Made by a program: the position numbers and the translations under genes | In this document: positions 35,459 through 48,900 of the stretch, in pieces | Position numbering within the stretch: the stretch's first letter is position 1 | How the letters are laid out: each line of letters begins with the position of its first letter | The notes under the pieces: generated by a model | What the model was told of the DNA's origin: nothing | Databases searched by the model: none | The model's input: only the letters and a program-made list of their open reading frames with translations | DNA from: Rotaria sp. Silwood1 | Taxonomy: Eukaryota; Rotifera; Eurotatoria; Philodinida; Philodinidae | Length of the DNA: 64,000 bases | Direction: 5' to 3' | NCBI GenBank assembly: GCA_905250075.1 | Contig: CAJNOP010000010.1 | Location: forward strand, 1,426,001 to 1,490,000

Positions 35459-38225
35459 CGTGTGGGTGTAAGAAAATGATATTTTTTCACTTTTTCTTAA
35501 ACTTTTTTCAATAAAAGAAGATGAAGGCTTAAATTTTCAACATAGAATTTTCATTAATTGATACTACAAGGTTAGCTCATAATCAGCCAAAAAACGAGCG
35601 CAGATGCTAGTGTCTTCTTTGTATCAAGATCTACATGACAATAAGGAAAAATATAGAAAGTGATAAAAACAAAAACTTAACCCCTTATTAAATGTAATTG
35701 GTACATTTAGAAGATCTAGTTTTCGAGTAAAGTTGTTTTGAAATAGATAAACCTGAAAAATCTCTAAACAGTAGAAGCATTTTTATTTTGAACCCATCAC
35801 AATAAGTGAAAATTGAGAAGAAACCTATTGAATATGAAATCCATTTCGATCTTATATAAAAGTTCGATAAAGAAAGAGTATAATACTATGACAGTTTCAA
35901 ACAATGCTTTCAGATGCACATATGAATCACTTTTTGAATTATTTGTAAATTTTTATTATTATTAAAATATTCGTACAATAGCAATATTTCATAGTGTATA
36001 CATAAAGACTTAATTTTGTTATTTCATCAATTGAATTATTTTTCCTTAGAATCAATTCTAGGTTTTAGATGAAATTTTTCAATAGCTACTGAAATTCTGT
36101 TCAAATTATTGATAAATTTTTCTTTCATAATGTATTTGTTTTCCTACAACAATTATACTAGTAGACATATGGTTATATTAAAGAAAGTAGCACCTTTTTC
36201 ATCAGTTGTATTCGCCTCTCCCCTCCCCTCCCTCGCCTGCCCAACTAGCCCTTTTGGTTATGAGTAGTGTGGTCATGTCAAATAACATAAACAAACAGTG
36301 GCCTTTTTCAGTGTTAGTAAAAAAATTATTATTTCTAGGTTTGAACTATTTACAATTAGTGATTTTGTAATGAAATGTAGAGTTCTCCATGTGTTTTTAA
36401 CCTGCAACTTCCGAAAATCATGTTTATGTCCAATAAAAACCAATTTTTTGATCATCAAAATCTAGGAACATTAGCCGTTTGTTTTTTGATATTTTACGTG
36501 GAAGCGATCCTGTTCTAAACATAATACATCTTTTAACAACACTAGAAAGTCTAAGGTTTAGTTCAGAATTTTTAATATCATAATACTACTCATGACACAC
36601 ACAAAATTGACTGGAAGTATATCAGCCGTTTTCTTTCATGTTTTGAGAGCTATTGATTACCACATATAGATCTTCTCTCTTCAGAAGTTCGAATCATAGT
36701 TATAAATGCCATCATTTTCTTATGGTTTTGATAGACTGTATGAACCTACAGCAAAGATCAAAACTTCAGTTTTTAACAACAAATTGATACTCACTATTTT
36801 GAACTCATATTGAATTCACAAGGAAGTCACAATAAGACTAAAAAAAATCCTAAATGGATTCGTACCCATAGGACTCTGCAGCCGCATTATGACCGTTTTA
36901 CTGAACTTTTGCTCGAGCTACTGACAAATCAAATAATGATATTTCTATGAGCACAAAATCTTCTAGAATGTTTTTCTTCTCACCGAGAATCCTTTGTAGA
37001 CTGCACATAATCATAAAACAACAAGTATCAGTTCGCAGAGTACCTTTGTAAGACTGAAAATGTCCAAGTTTTGGTGTACTGATCTCATATCCTTAGGACA
37101 CTCATAAGAGAGCACAGGCGTCAATTTTTTTCGACTCAAAAGTAATTACTAGTAAGAACTTTTCTTACTTTCTAAGACTTGAGAATTGGAAGCAAAAAAT
37201 CGAAAATTTTTGAACATTGACGAGTTGATCTTCTGCTCATCTCCTACTACACAATATTTATAGTAAAATGTTTTTCAAAAATAATTGAACAAAAAGAAAA
37301 TGATGCGTTGTTTTTTATTAAATCAGTAAGAATAAAACCTAAATGAATTCTTGACATTTCATTTTGAACTTTCAATTAAAAAAAAATAGATAATACAATA
37401 CTGAGCGTTTTTTTTTTCTTTTCTTTTTTTTTATTGTTATATAACAAATCGATGGCATGAATAGTTTATATGAAGTATTCGAAACGAATCACGACACATG
37501 CCCCCTATATTCAGTTGTTTCGCATCCTTGCCATAACTAATAACGAGAAAGAGAGAGAAAAAAGAGGTGTACAACTTATAGACACAATCATAAAACGACC
37601 GACGTCACTCGATCGCACACATGCACACACGCGCGAGTCAATCAAATTCATTAAAAATCACACGGCACAATGATATCAACAGAGATCGACTTTCATATAT
37701 ATATATATATATATAGAGTGACGAAACAGAAAAGAAATACCTACTAACCAATCAATCTTTAAGGTCAAGCTGATTGTCATTAGAATAGACAACATGTATG
37801 TTTGCTCATTTGTTTGATGAATAATCGGTAGATAACACAAAAGATGGCACAAAAAACAAGTCATTAGTATTGGACAAGGGTCAGTGCGATGGGAATACAA
37901 ACGTCAGGTTGTCTTACCCCGTAAGCGTTGACAAACATACTTCAATTAATCTCTCTCTCTTCTATGTATACAAATAAAACTTGACGTACATATCCATCGT
38001 TTATTGTTGTCAACTATCATCATTGATATGGGAAAAATTCGAAGAGTACAGATTGCAAATTTTTTTTTTTCAATGCGTATATATTTATATATATTTATAA
38101 GTAAAGAAGAAGAAAAAAAAGAGAGAGACAACAATACAAGCAAAAAAAAAAAGAAAAGAGAGAACTTGGAAATGTAAATGGAAAGAATAGTTTTATTTAA
38201 TTAGAGTTTTAGTTTTTCTTTCTTT
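35459..38225. other. Intergenic region upstream of the basonuclin 3' end
   Basis: About 2.8 kb. A single diverged end of MITE family A begins at about 36786 (listed separately). A pyrimidine-rich stretch (CTCCCCTCCCCTCCCTCGCC) lies at about 36215-36240 and an AT run at about 37695-37715. The last 100 nt before 38226 are probably the basonuclin 3' UTR. No gene was recognised. Confidence 0.35.
36786..36860. repeat. MITE family A, copy 2 (one end only)
   Basis: The sequence TGATACTCACTATTTTGAAC, continuing to about 36850, closely matches the inverse complement of the right end of the copy at 48650-49145, including TTGAATTCACA. No matching opposite end was found in the next 500 nt, so this is a truncated copy. 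Confidence 0.5.
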
Positions 38226-40716
38226 TTATGATACAAGTTCTTCGTCTGCTCGATCATCGTCGTGTTGATCATCAATTGATGAAGAAATATTTGATGATAT
38301 ATTATCATCATCATCATCATCTAAATATAAATTGACTTGTGATTGATGTTTACCATCAGATATAATTGGACCCGTTGTATGATAACGATGAGACATTGCA
38401 TTTGGTCTTGGTAAATGTAATTTTGGATTTGGATTAGCTGAATGACGATTTCTTGAACGACGTGATGAAAACATCATTGTACAACCAGGTGTTGTACAAC
38501 GATGCATTTCACGTAAATGTACAGCCGAAAAATGTATTTTAAGTGCACCTTTGTCACAAAATGTTTTCATACATACATTACATTGAACACGTTTCTTTCC
38601 ATGTGGACTTATTAAAACACGTTGTTCACTTAATGAAAGACGTTTGCGTGTTGCTGCTGCTGTTGTTGTTGTTGATGTCGATGAATTGTTTGCATTGTTA
38701 TTATTATTATTATTTGTTAAACTACTTTTTGATGATAATGAACTATCAGATATACGTGCAATGGATTCATTTGATGCTGGTAATTCTGTTGGTGAACGTG
38801 ATGTTGTTGAAAGATTTAATGGTGAACAAAGACGTTTACGTTTTGTTGAAGAATTTTTTCTTTCAATTTCATTATTATTTATTTCAGGTATATCATAATG
38901 TTTACCATTTGTTTCTTCTCTTATTGTTGGAATCGTTACTGATGGAAGATGGGTTGTTGTTGATGTTGTTGTTGCAGCCGCAGCCGCAGCAGCAGCGGCA
39001 GCTGCAGCAGCTGCTGTTGGTAAAAGATTATTTCCAATACGACGAAAATCATAGTTCATCATTAATGGATTTGATAATTGTGCCATAAGAAAATTCATCA
39101 TTTGAATATCCGTTGATGGCCATGGTGATGGAAATGGAAATGGTCCTGGTGGACGAAGTAACATATTAGCAGTTGCAGTTGCTGATGGTAATATTGATGG
39201 TGGTGGAGGCGGTAGTGGTGGTATTAAGGATAGGGCTGTTGATGAAATATTTGCTGGTTTAGATTCAGTTGCTGATGGTGATGGTGAACGACCATTTGAT
39301 GATGGACAATGTGGAGATATACGTTGTTGTTGTTGTGCTACTTGAAGAAAATATTGTGCAAGTAAACGTGTTGATTCAAAACGAAGAAATTGGGGTAATA
39401 AATATTGATCTTCTTCATCGGATGATGGCATTATTAAATTGAAATTTGATGATGAATTATTGAAATTCTATAAGAAACAATTAACATCAGTATGATAATT
39501 CCAATAAAGAGAAAGGAAGAAAAAAAACAAGAAAAGAGTAATAATAACAATAATATAGAAGTTACATAGTCGACACTTGACACATTTGTGATCAAACTTC
39601 GACGTTATTCTATTGAAGGTGTCGGTAGCCAAATAGAACAGCTCATCGACAAGTATATAATAAATACGATGAAATACATAGATCAATCGATTGCATGACA
39701 TTCGAATGTCGGGAGCTTCCTTCATGATTGCACTTATCGCATTCTGGTTTATCTCATAAAGGACGGTGCGATTTCAAAAATGACAAATCCCAGAAATACA
39801 AAAAAAAAAAAAAAAGAAAAAAATCAAACCATCATTCTGATGAGATTTTTTTTCACTACTTCCGATGATCACAAGTTCAACGGTGTCAATATTCATATGT
39901 GGCCACATAGATACGAAGGTCTAGGAAAAAAAAAGGGAAATTATCCGGTTCATTGACAAATAATTTTTCTCGATCGAGATATTGTTCGTCAAATGGACAA
40001 AGGAGAAAAAAACCCTAAGTATCATATTTCATCTCTTCGTAATTGAGTTCACATTAGTCAAGCACACAAGAGAAGAGAAAAAGAAGATTGATTTCTTTCG
40101 GTCAATATAGAAACAAAAAAAAAGAAAGCTGGTGTTCATTCTGGTACAACGTGTCTGGATTAAACATAAAAAATTTTTCTAATTTTTAAATAATTAAAAT
40201 CATACATACATGTTCTATATAAGATTTTTCATAATCATCAATAGACCATTTTAATGATTTTAATATATTATCTTGTTCAGCTTGAGTTAATGTATCTAAT
40301 ATACGATCAAGTAAAATTTTAATACGTGGTGTTATAACCGTTGTACCATATAAACAAAGCGTACATAATTCATAAATATGTTCAGCAGTTAAATGTTTTA
40401 TAATTTCATCAGTATCTAATTCATTTAAATTAATAACTTAAACAAAAAAAGAAAACTTAATAATCAAGTTTCTTAGTCTTTTGAAAAACAACTTACCGTG
40501 ATTGACAAAACTATGTTTACATTCGTCACATGAACGTACTGATAAACTACAACTATTACCAGGAAAAAACTGTTCGCATTGACAATCAGCAATGTTACAC
40601 TTTAATACAGTCTAAAGAATAAAATTGAAAGAAAAAAAAAACCACAATTAATTTTTGAATATGTTTTTTCAAACGAACTTTTTGTCTTACGCCTTTTTTA
40701 TTACTACTACCTTCAT
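38226..40716 (-). CDS. Basonuclin/Disconnected-type zinc-finger protein (529 aa)
   Basis: A nuclear C2H2 zinc-finger protein of the basonuclin (BNC1/2) and Disco family. Exons: 40711-40716 (ATG AAG), 40497-40611, 40210-40436, 38226-39467. Phases agree. The N-terminal part carries the basonuclin-type domain: [14 protein letters not shown], then [13 protein letters not shown], then [20 protein letters not shown], aligned with human CTLVNCTC..., CDQCKHGWVAH and [20 protein letters not shown]. Exon 4 includes [14 protein letters not shown], matching LQQFLRFGETKSIVE. The paired finger at about residues 412-465 reads [19 protein letters not shown], followed by [20 protein letters not shown], almost identical to the family signature. 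Only one finger pair is present, as in Disco, versus three in human BNC1. A poly-Ala run of about 15 lies near residue 265. The ATG at 39431 is internal. The two-codon first exon is inferred from phase and position. Confidence 0.9.
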
Positions 40717-43700
40717 TCTTTCAATATATGTGCGTGCGACGAACCAATGTGACAGTCACAAACATACAAGCACGCACGACAATCTTTCTCTTTCTCTTTC
40801 TCTATCTCTCTCTCTCTCTCGTTTTTTTTCTTGAGTGTTATTTCGATTAAGGCGACGAATGACAATGCAGCATTGAGCAATTTCGATTGGTCGCGCACAT
40901 ATTCGACACTCACATTTTTTTTCTTCTACTTCTTTTATGACTCTTTCTCTCTCTTTTTTCTGTTGCTCTCACGTCTTCGATCGTTTGTGTTTCGTCCTCC
41001 TCTTCTTCTTTTTTTTTTCGCGCATACAAGCATCGTGCTTATCAGTGGAATTTTCGTACGGCTGCTGATGCTTCTGGTGATGACATAAACACACACATTG
41101 TGCTTTTCATCACATCAGGGGCTTCTCTTTTTTTGATAGAAATTTGAGATGGATGCACACACACATACGATCGAACAGATACAATTTTTCGTTTGATGAG
41201 CAAAAACATTAACTTCGAATTAGCAAGAGACAAAAAAGCAAATGATGTCATTTTAAACAAGCAAACTGATTGTTGTAAAAGGCAACAACAAGAACAAAAG
41301 AAGAAAAAAAAAAGAAGACACAGCAGGTCTTATCGGTCGAAGGATAAGCTACACTTGTGCCTCATTCGTCATTCAACTTTTCTTTTTTGTATTCTCTTTT
41401 TCTTAATCGAAAACAGACAGAAGAAAATATTTTAGATGCATACATACACATACATATACACACAGGTGTCTGTCCCATCACACATATAAGAGAACAATGT
41501 CATCGTTTGTAAAATTAGAATGTGTCCATAGTGATTGATCACAACGACCTCATCTGTGTCTGTATGCATGTCTATAGCATCGACATGCGAAAACATGTGT
41601 CGGCGATTAGAACAACAACACGAGAGAAAATAATGAACTACCAGTGAGAAAGAGAAAGAAAGAGAAACCATCGGGTGGTCACGGATGACACTAGGGTTCT
41701 AATGAGACAGACAGTTATACAGGGTGCTCGTCTTCTTCTTCTTTTTATTCTCGCACTTGTATGCATTGTGTATACGCTCAATATTTTGTTCTGACCCTCA
41801 ACCATGTTCTTTTCTTTTTTGGACCATGATTTCTTTTTTTTTGCCTTCTCTTTGCCTCTTTTCCTTTTTTTGTGTCGATGTCTTATATGCCTATGTACGT
41901 GCTTGTTCGGCGTAAAAATGAATTTATTGATAAGCACGTCAAAAATGACAAATTGCCATGATGGGCTTCTCTTTATATATGGTGTTAGCGACGAGAGAAG
42001 AAAAGCTGCTCTTGCTTGTCGTTCGTCGTCGTTCTTCCATAAAAACTTCCGATCAATGTCACTTTTCATCTATATGCGTTAGTAGTATGTCGACAAACCA
42101 TTTTCGACGATGTCGTCCTTATGACAAGGTGGTATTTTGATTTATCACCTAGTCCACCGTTTTTTTTTCCTCTCCTTATATATATATTTATATATCTAAA
42201 TCGATATGTCATTTTGTCGCACATAAATCTCATTAGTCGGTCTTGTCACCCAATGGGACAAGTGTCATATGTCTCCTTTTCTATTAAAAGCACGAATCAA
42301 AAAAGAGAAAATAATAATGAAAGAAATTTTTTTTTATCCTTTTCTTACCGTCGATTTATTTTTCTTTATCATATAACCAACCATTCTATTGTATTTTTTT
42401 TGCTCACGAAATAATTATTGTAGTATGTTGTTCTATCTCTTTGTCTCTGATTGACCTATGGTCAACTACTGCAAATGTGAACGAGAAAGAGAGACAAACG
42501 AGAGAGAAAAAAAGGCAAAAGGTGTTCTGTTGTTGTTGTACATCATCGACGCGTGATTAGCAGTGACAGTCGTCTTCTCTCTCCCTCTCTTGTGTTTTGT
42601 TTTTGTTGCTCGGGCATCGGTCGCCCGCCGCCAGATTGTTCACGTTCTCTCTCTCTCTCTCTTTTGCTCCTGCTCTTCTTCTTTCTCCTTCGATAGCATC
42701 TTCAAATAATTGTTCTTGAAAAGGAAGACGAAAGACGGTCGCTATCTATCTGTTCTCGGTTGCTTGCGGATGTCTTCATATTTCTTTTTCTTTTTCTTCA
42801 GTGCTGTAAATGCTCATCATCTGCCAGGGCAAAAACAATAGATAAAGATAGGGATGGTCAGAAGAATAAGAAAGGGACGATGGCCAAACAGCAGAACGTC
42901 TCCCTGATTGATATTGTCGAGATGTCCGATGTGATGGGACGACCAAGATATAGGTCAAACATCGGACGCTTTATGCTGCGATGGATACTCGATATGAGTA
43001 CAGATACATACATACATATATATATATATATGTGTATATAGAATGGCGAGAAAAACCTGGAGATGACGATCAATTAGACACATTGTTTGAACAAACAAAC
43101 CAGTCAATCTTTTTCTCTTAACTAAATGAACTGACACAAAACATTTGACATATAAAAATAATCTATCTGACTAAAGATGTTTTCTTTTTATGAAAGAAGG
43201 AATCTTCATTCTTTTATTACATACTAGTTTTTTTCTTGTGTTTATAAAAAAAAATCGGTTAGAGAGCAAAAGATGAATGTGTCATCTCATGAGTGCTGAT
43301 CGGAAATTAAATCGCAATCATTGCGTGCGACACTATCCGGACGAAACGAGAGTGTTGTGTATTTATATATATGTGTATGTGTGTATTGTTAATTCCTTAG
43401 AGACATTGATCATATTGATGCCATATTGCAGTTCATTGTTGAAGAGAACTGTAGGAACTTGTCAAACATGAACGATGTATGCCATCGGCAAAAAAAAGCG
43501 ACTCTCGCGGGGTGTGATTGCGCGATCGAGACATAAGTCACATTTGGCACGACAAAACGAAATCACCTAATCGATCAGAAATTTTCAATGTACATTGGAG
43601 ACAATTGATGATCAATCTTATTAATGAGAAATATTTGCTTTTTTTTTATTTGATCGTTAAAAGTTTTCAGTTTATTTAATTTTCTTTGGAAAAGTAAAGA

Positions 43701-45910
43701 AAAAAAAAATGTTCATTAAAACGTAAAAATTGTTTGATTTGTGATGGAACTTACGAAGATATTAGCTGTCAACTCTTGTTATCACATGATAACGAGGCGT
43801 GAAAGAATAGCTTGTGTATCTTAAGAATAAAAGCGCCTCATCATATTTAGTTTTGATCATTGACGACAATGACTGATTTTAATCAGTAAATAAGACAAAA
43901 TATTCAATGAAGAATCTATCAAATATTGATTAGACGAGAATATCTATTTGTTCTTTTAATTTCTAGTAAATATACAAGCCTGAGTAAAAGTTTCTTTCTT
44001 TTTCTTTCTGTATTGCCATATTTTGCATAAAGTTTTTTACAAAATGAAGGTATGACATGAATATTTTATTGAGTATGATATATCATCAATATTTTCTTCA
44101 ATTAAATACAGTAAGCTTCTTTAGATAATGGTGATCAATGTTAAGGTTAATTTAGTTGGTAGAATTTTTATATTTCTCTTTTTTTGTACTTGTTGTAGTT
44201 TATGATTGATTAGACATTTTGCATAAGATTTTAACGAAAAAAAAAAAACTTCAATTTGATCAATAATAATAATGTTACACAACAAATCCATGAGTTTATC
44301 ACCTGAAGATGCTTTTTTTTGACCAATATAAATGGAGACTACGATTTTTTCATCTATTCCGTTGTAAATGCTCAATAACAGGGTTTGATATCATCGAGTC
44401 CCAGTGGTGACTCAAACGACACATAGTAGGCTTTTTTCACAGACCAGGCGGATATCTGTATTTTTTTTTATAAATGAGAAAGAACACTGTGAGTGACTTT
44501 TACTCTTTATATGCATGAGAAAATTATTTTTGTAAGAGGACTAGTAAACTATATATCGTTCGATGTTGATTCTAAATACAAAATATTCCAAAAATCCTTT
44601 CTTAAAATTTTTTTTCGTTTCATTTCACTATTGATTAGACTTCATAGAATAATTTTGTTTTTGAAATATACAGCGTTTTTATTTCTACTGGCAAACTTTA
44701 ATAGAAGTGTAAAAATTGAGATTGTTTTCTCCGTTCAGAAAAACTTATGAATGATGTATGTTTGAATTGATTGAATTTTGATTTAATATTATTCATTTCA
44801 GTTTTGTAAAAAAAATATCTACCATAATGAAATTCTGTGAAGAGATTGTTGAAGTATGGGAATATTTAATGACTCGAAAATCACTTAACACATAGAAATA
44901 ATGAAAAAAAGAAAAGCTACGTAGTGTTTTTCTGAAAAAAAGAAAACAGACTAAATTTTTGTACTTTTATTAAAGATCTAACCTTTCAACAATGCTCTTG
45001 AAGTTTGCTTGTAGAAATAAATGTCTGTATATTTATTTATTATCCAAAAAAAATATTAATCAAGGTGGTGTGGCTAATAGTAAATGCAACGAAAGAAATC
45101 TTAGGAAGAAACTTTTGGGACACTGTGTATGAAGTTTCTCTGGAATAAAAGTGTTTTTCTATTGAGAGAAGCGAATTTTACCTAGAAAACTCTTAGTTCA
45201 GATCTGAAACACTAACACTGATTCACGCTAACGCTGTATAGTTATTATGATTGAAGGGACATTCTATGAAAATTTCGTCTAATTTGTCGTTGTCGATAGT
45301 TATGTAAGCTTAATATACTAAATGAGTGTTCACTAGAGCTTATCGGATCCAAACTCGAAGCTAGCTGAACCGTATTTTGGTATTCTCAATGAAATTTTCT
45401 AATCAGTACTATTGACTGTTTCGATTCATCATTGTCTAATCTTTCCTATCTTTACTACATAATTTCATTTGGAATTTAATATACATCGATATTTTTTGAA
45501 CATATGAAATACTTGAACTAATCATTCAAATCTATTTTCTAAATTGAAGAATTCATATGAAATAAATGATTAGTGTTTTCTGTTAAACCTTATTCACATA
45601 CAAGGCGTTTATGTACCATTTGATGGTATAAAAAAATCATGTTTTCTATTATTTAATTATTCATTATCGTATAAATTATATGGCGGATTTGATATTTTGA
45701 ATAAATACACGTACCAACACGTATAATATTCATAATCAAAATTAAATAGAAAAAAAATTGAAATCTTTGTATATAAAAAAAAACATCACACACACACATA
45801 TTTTATCTCAAGAAAAAACTAAATAGAAAAAAGATGAAATATAAAAATGCCTTGTGAAATATTCTGACATTATTAAAAAGAAAAAAAGCAATGTTCACAG
45901 TTTGTTAGAA
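40717..45910. other. Intergenic region: basonuclin 5' side and SLC12A9 3' side
   Basis: About 5.2 kb. The first 2.8 kb (to about 43500) is rich in CT, TTC and GA simple repeats (TC runs near 40797-40820 and 42648-42661, AT run near 43015-43033) and GC-richer patches, plausible as basonuclin promoter or 5' UTR sequence. The numerous ORFs here (for example 41638-42069 minus, 41804-42082 plus) are low-complexity Ser, Phe and Lys stretches and not credible genes. From 43500 to 45910 the sequence is AT-rich with nothing recognised. Confidence 0.4.
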
Positions 45911-48900
45911 TTACAATCGTGTACATGTTACAGATGAAACACCATGAACAAACATAACTGGTGGTAAATTCTTTGATATCATATCAAGAACATGTATATA
46001 ACGTTGAAAAAGTATCTTGTCATGTGGTGGTCGTGGTAAATACAAATAAAGACATGATGTATTTTCAGATTGTTGTCGAATAAGTTCATTAATACCACGA
46101 ATATATTCATCATTGACATCAATAAATTCTTTTGTTAATGTTGTATTTGTTGTTTGTTGTTGATCAACAGATATAGTTGCTGCATCTTCATTTATTGTTG
46201 ATGGATTATTAAAAAGACTGGTTACATTTTCCCAAGCAACCATTCGTGTTTGAGCATTAATACGAAGTTGACTTAATAATTCATCAAGATGTTGTTGTAT
46301 ACGAAATGTATTATCATTTATAGCATCAATACAAAGAAAAACACGTAATATAGAACGTGTTTTCCATGGTTTTACCATTGAAAGTATTGTTGCTAATTGA
46401 AGCATATAAAGACATGTTATATCAAATTGTGTTGATGTTTCGGGAAAAATAAAATTAACCTAAACAAAATACAATTTTTTATTCAATGTAATTTGGTATG
46501 AAAATAATTCAGATTTTCTTTTCCCTGATTATTATTTATTAATCTTTATATCTATGAAAAATGTTTATCTTAAGAATATTATGATGTAAAAAAAAAACAA
46601 AAAGAAACAACATACCGGCCAAACATCAACGAAAACTTTTCGTTTATTAGAATCAATACTCTCTTTTTGTAAAAGAGAAAAGTTTCGTGCTAGACAAACA
46701 CTTTTATTAAGATAAAGTGCATCTTTAATAATTTGTACATAAGAATAAACATCGAGTATTTTTTCTTCATTTGCTCGACGTAATGCTAAGAAAATAAATG
46801 AATAAGAATTAATATAGAAATAGAAAAAAAAAAGATTTCAATTAAAGAAGATATATTTCTACCTGGAAAATGCAATATTGGATTTATATCATTATCATTT
46901 AGAGATGTTGGAGTATTAGATGAATTTAATGTAATGGTACTACTAGTACCTTCCACATCATCTGATCGACTCCTTTGTTGTTGAAGAAATAATGTATTTA
47001 TTAATCGATTCGATTTAAGCCAATGTCGTTTATAAAAAGGAAGACTACGTAATTTATCTTCTGGAACAGTATTATCATAAAACCCAAGAATAACTGTATT
47101 TGGACGTAGACCACCTACATAAGAAAATTTTTTAAATAGAAATTCAATTTTTTTACAAAAAAAAAAAATCTAAAATACCTAAACCCGATAATCTTATTAG
47201 TTGTACTACACCATCACGAATAGTTGGTGCTGATGTCATATCAACAAATGCTTTTATTTTCATATGATCAATTAATGATACCCAATATTGATATTCTTCT
47301 GAACAAATATCATTTAAATTATTATTTGTACGATCTATTTTAGCATGACCTAATATAAAAAGTCCACCTTTTTTCATATCATTAACAAAATCAATTAAAT
47401 TTATTGATGAACGTGGATTCGAAACAAGTAATAACATTTGTGGACGCCAAAATTTAACATGTTCTTTACGTGGATCAAGTAAAAGAAGATATTTTCGTAC
47501 TTGATGAAAGATTAATGCTTGAGATATTGAACCCCATGAAGCACGTGGAAAATCTCTTAAATGTAACATTGCAATAAGACCAATTAAAATTCCAATTGCA
47601 ATTGAAGCAAATTCAGCTGATACAATAAAACACATTGTAATTGAACCAATAGCACCAATTAATGCTGTATGCCATGAAAAATATTTAAATGTTGGTCGAA
47701 AATTTGGTGCAGAAGCTAAATCAAGTGCCAAACATGATAAATTAACAGCAAAATAAGCCAATAGAAAAAATATTGTTACTACTCGAGCTATTTTATTCAT
47801 TGAGCCAATTAATAAAGTTAACTAAAATACAGAATTAAACCTTTGTGTTTAGTTTCTTTTTTTTTTGGATACAACGTACTTCAACAAGAATAAAAGTAAA
47901 AAATACAGCTGCCATAGGATTACCCCGACGAGTTGTACCAACTCGAACCCAATGAAGTATTGGTCCTAAATAAAACAGTAAATCTTATTAGAAATATTGT
48001 AATTATTAAATATTTTCTTTGATTTAAATCAATTTTAATGACTGAAAACAAGAAAAACTTATTTGATACATACCAAATATTTCATCTATAGATAATGCTT
48101 CTAATATTCTTGATGCACCAATTAATCCTGATAAACATGCAGAAAATACGGCAGATATTATTCCAATAATAACAAATGGTTGCCAAATATTAATATCTTG
48201 TAAAAATAAATAATTATTTAATAAAGTATATCTGAAAACAAAACAGATTATTTAATAGAAGAGATTAAATCTTTTAACAAACCTATCAGTTGTTGCAGCC
48301 ATAAGTAATGTTTCTGTAGTAAATATTAAAAAAACAAATAGAATTGCAGATATAGATCCACTTGGTATACTTCGACTTGGTTGTTTTAATTCACCTAAAA
48401 AAGTAAAGAATGAATATCAGAAATTTATAGAAAAATCTCAAAATATTAGAAGTGAAAGTGGCTGACTCATTTCAATAAACTATCCTAGAAATATTAATGT
48501 TTTGAATGTGTACCTTTAGAGATTACTCGAGAGAAGTCTCCTAATGGATTAATCGTTGTAGAATCGAGACTATGTTCATCATGTTAACTCTAATAATCTA
48601 TCAATAACTTGAAAAGAGTTCGAGCTCTTACAAGAGAACTATTGTAACTGACAACCACTGTTTGAGTTCATATTGAATTCATAGGGTAGGTCTCAGTAAA
48701 ATCAGTGGAGGCCTAAAAGATTTTGTCAAATAAAAGAATTTTATCTATAGATAAGTTTAATGAATCTTAGAATATCGTAAAATTTTCACTCAAATAGAAC
48801 ATTTCTTCATCAAGATATTGAATTTTTAGAAATAATCATTTGCAATAGACATCTCAAAACGATTGAATTCACTTGAAAATTCAATAGCTCAACAAAAGAA

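Noticed and set aside
38543..39088. 181-codon plus-strand ORF antisense to basonuclin
   Set aside because: It is the reverse reading of low-complexity basonuclin codons, rich in Leu, Tyr and Val, with no family features.
39429..39431. ATG at 39431 as the start of the zinc-finger protein
   Set aside because: The frame stays open upstream to an AG acceptor and joins in phase to exons encoding the conserved basonuclin N-terminal region.
41638..42069. 143-codon minus-strand ORF upstream of basonuclin
   Set aside because: Composed of Lys/Arg and Ser/Leu runs from CT- and GA-rich simple sequence, with no motif; more likely promoter or UTR sequence.
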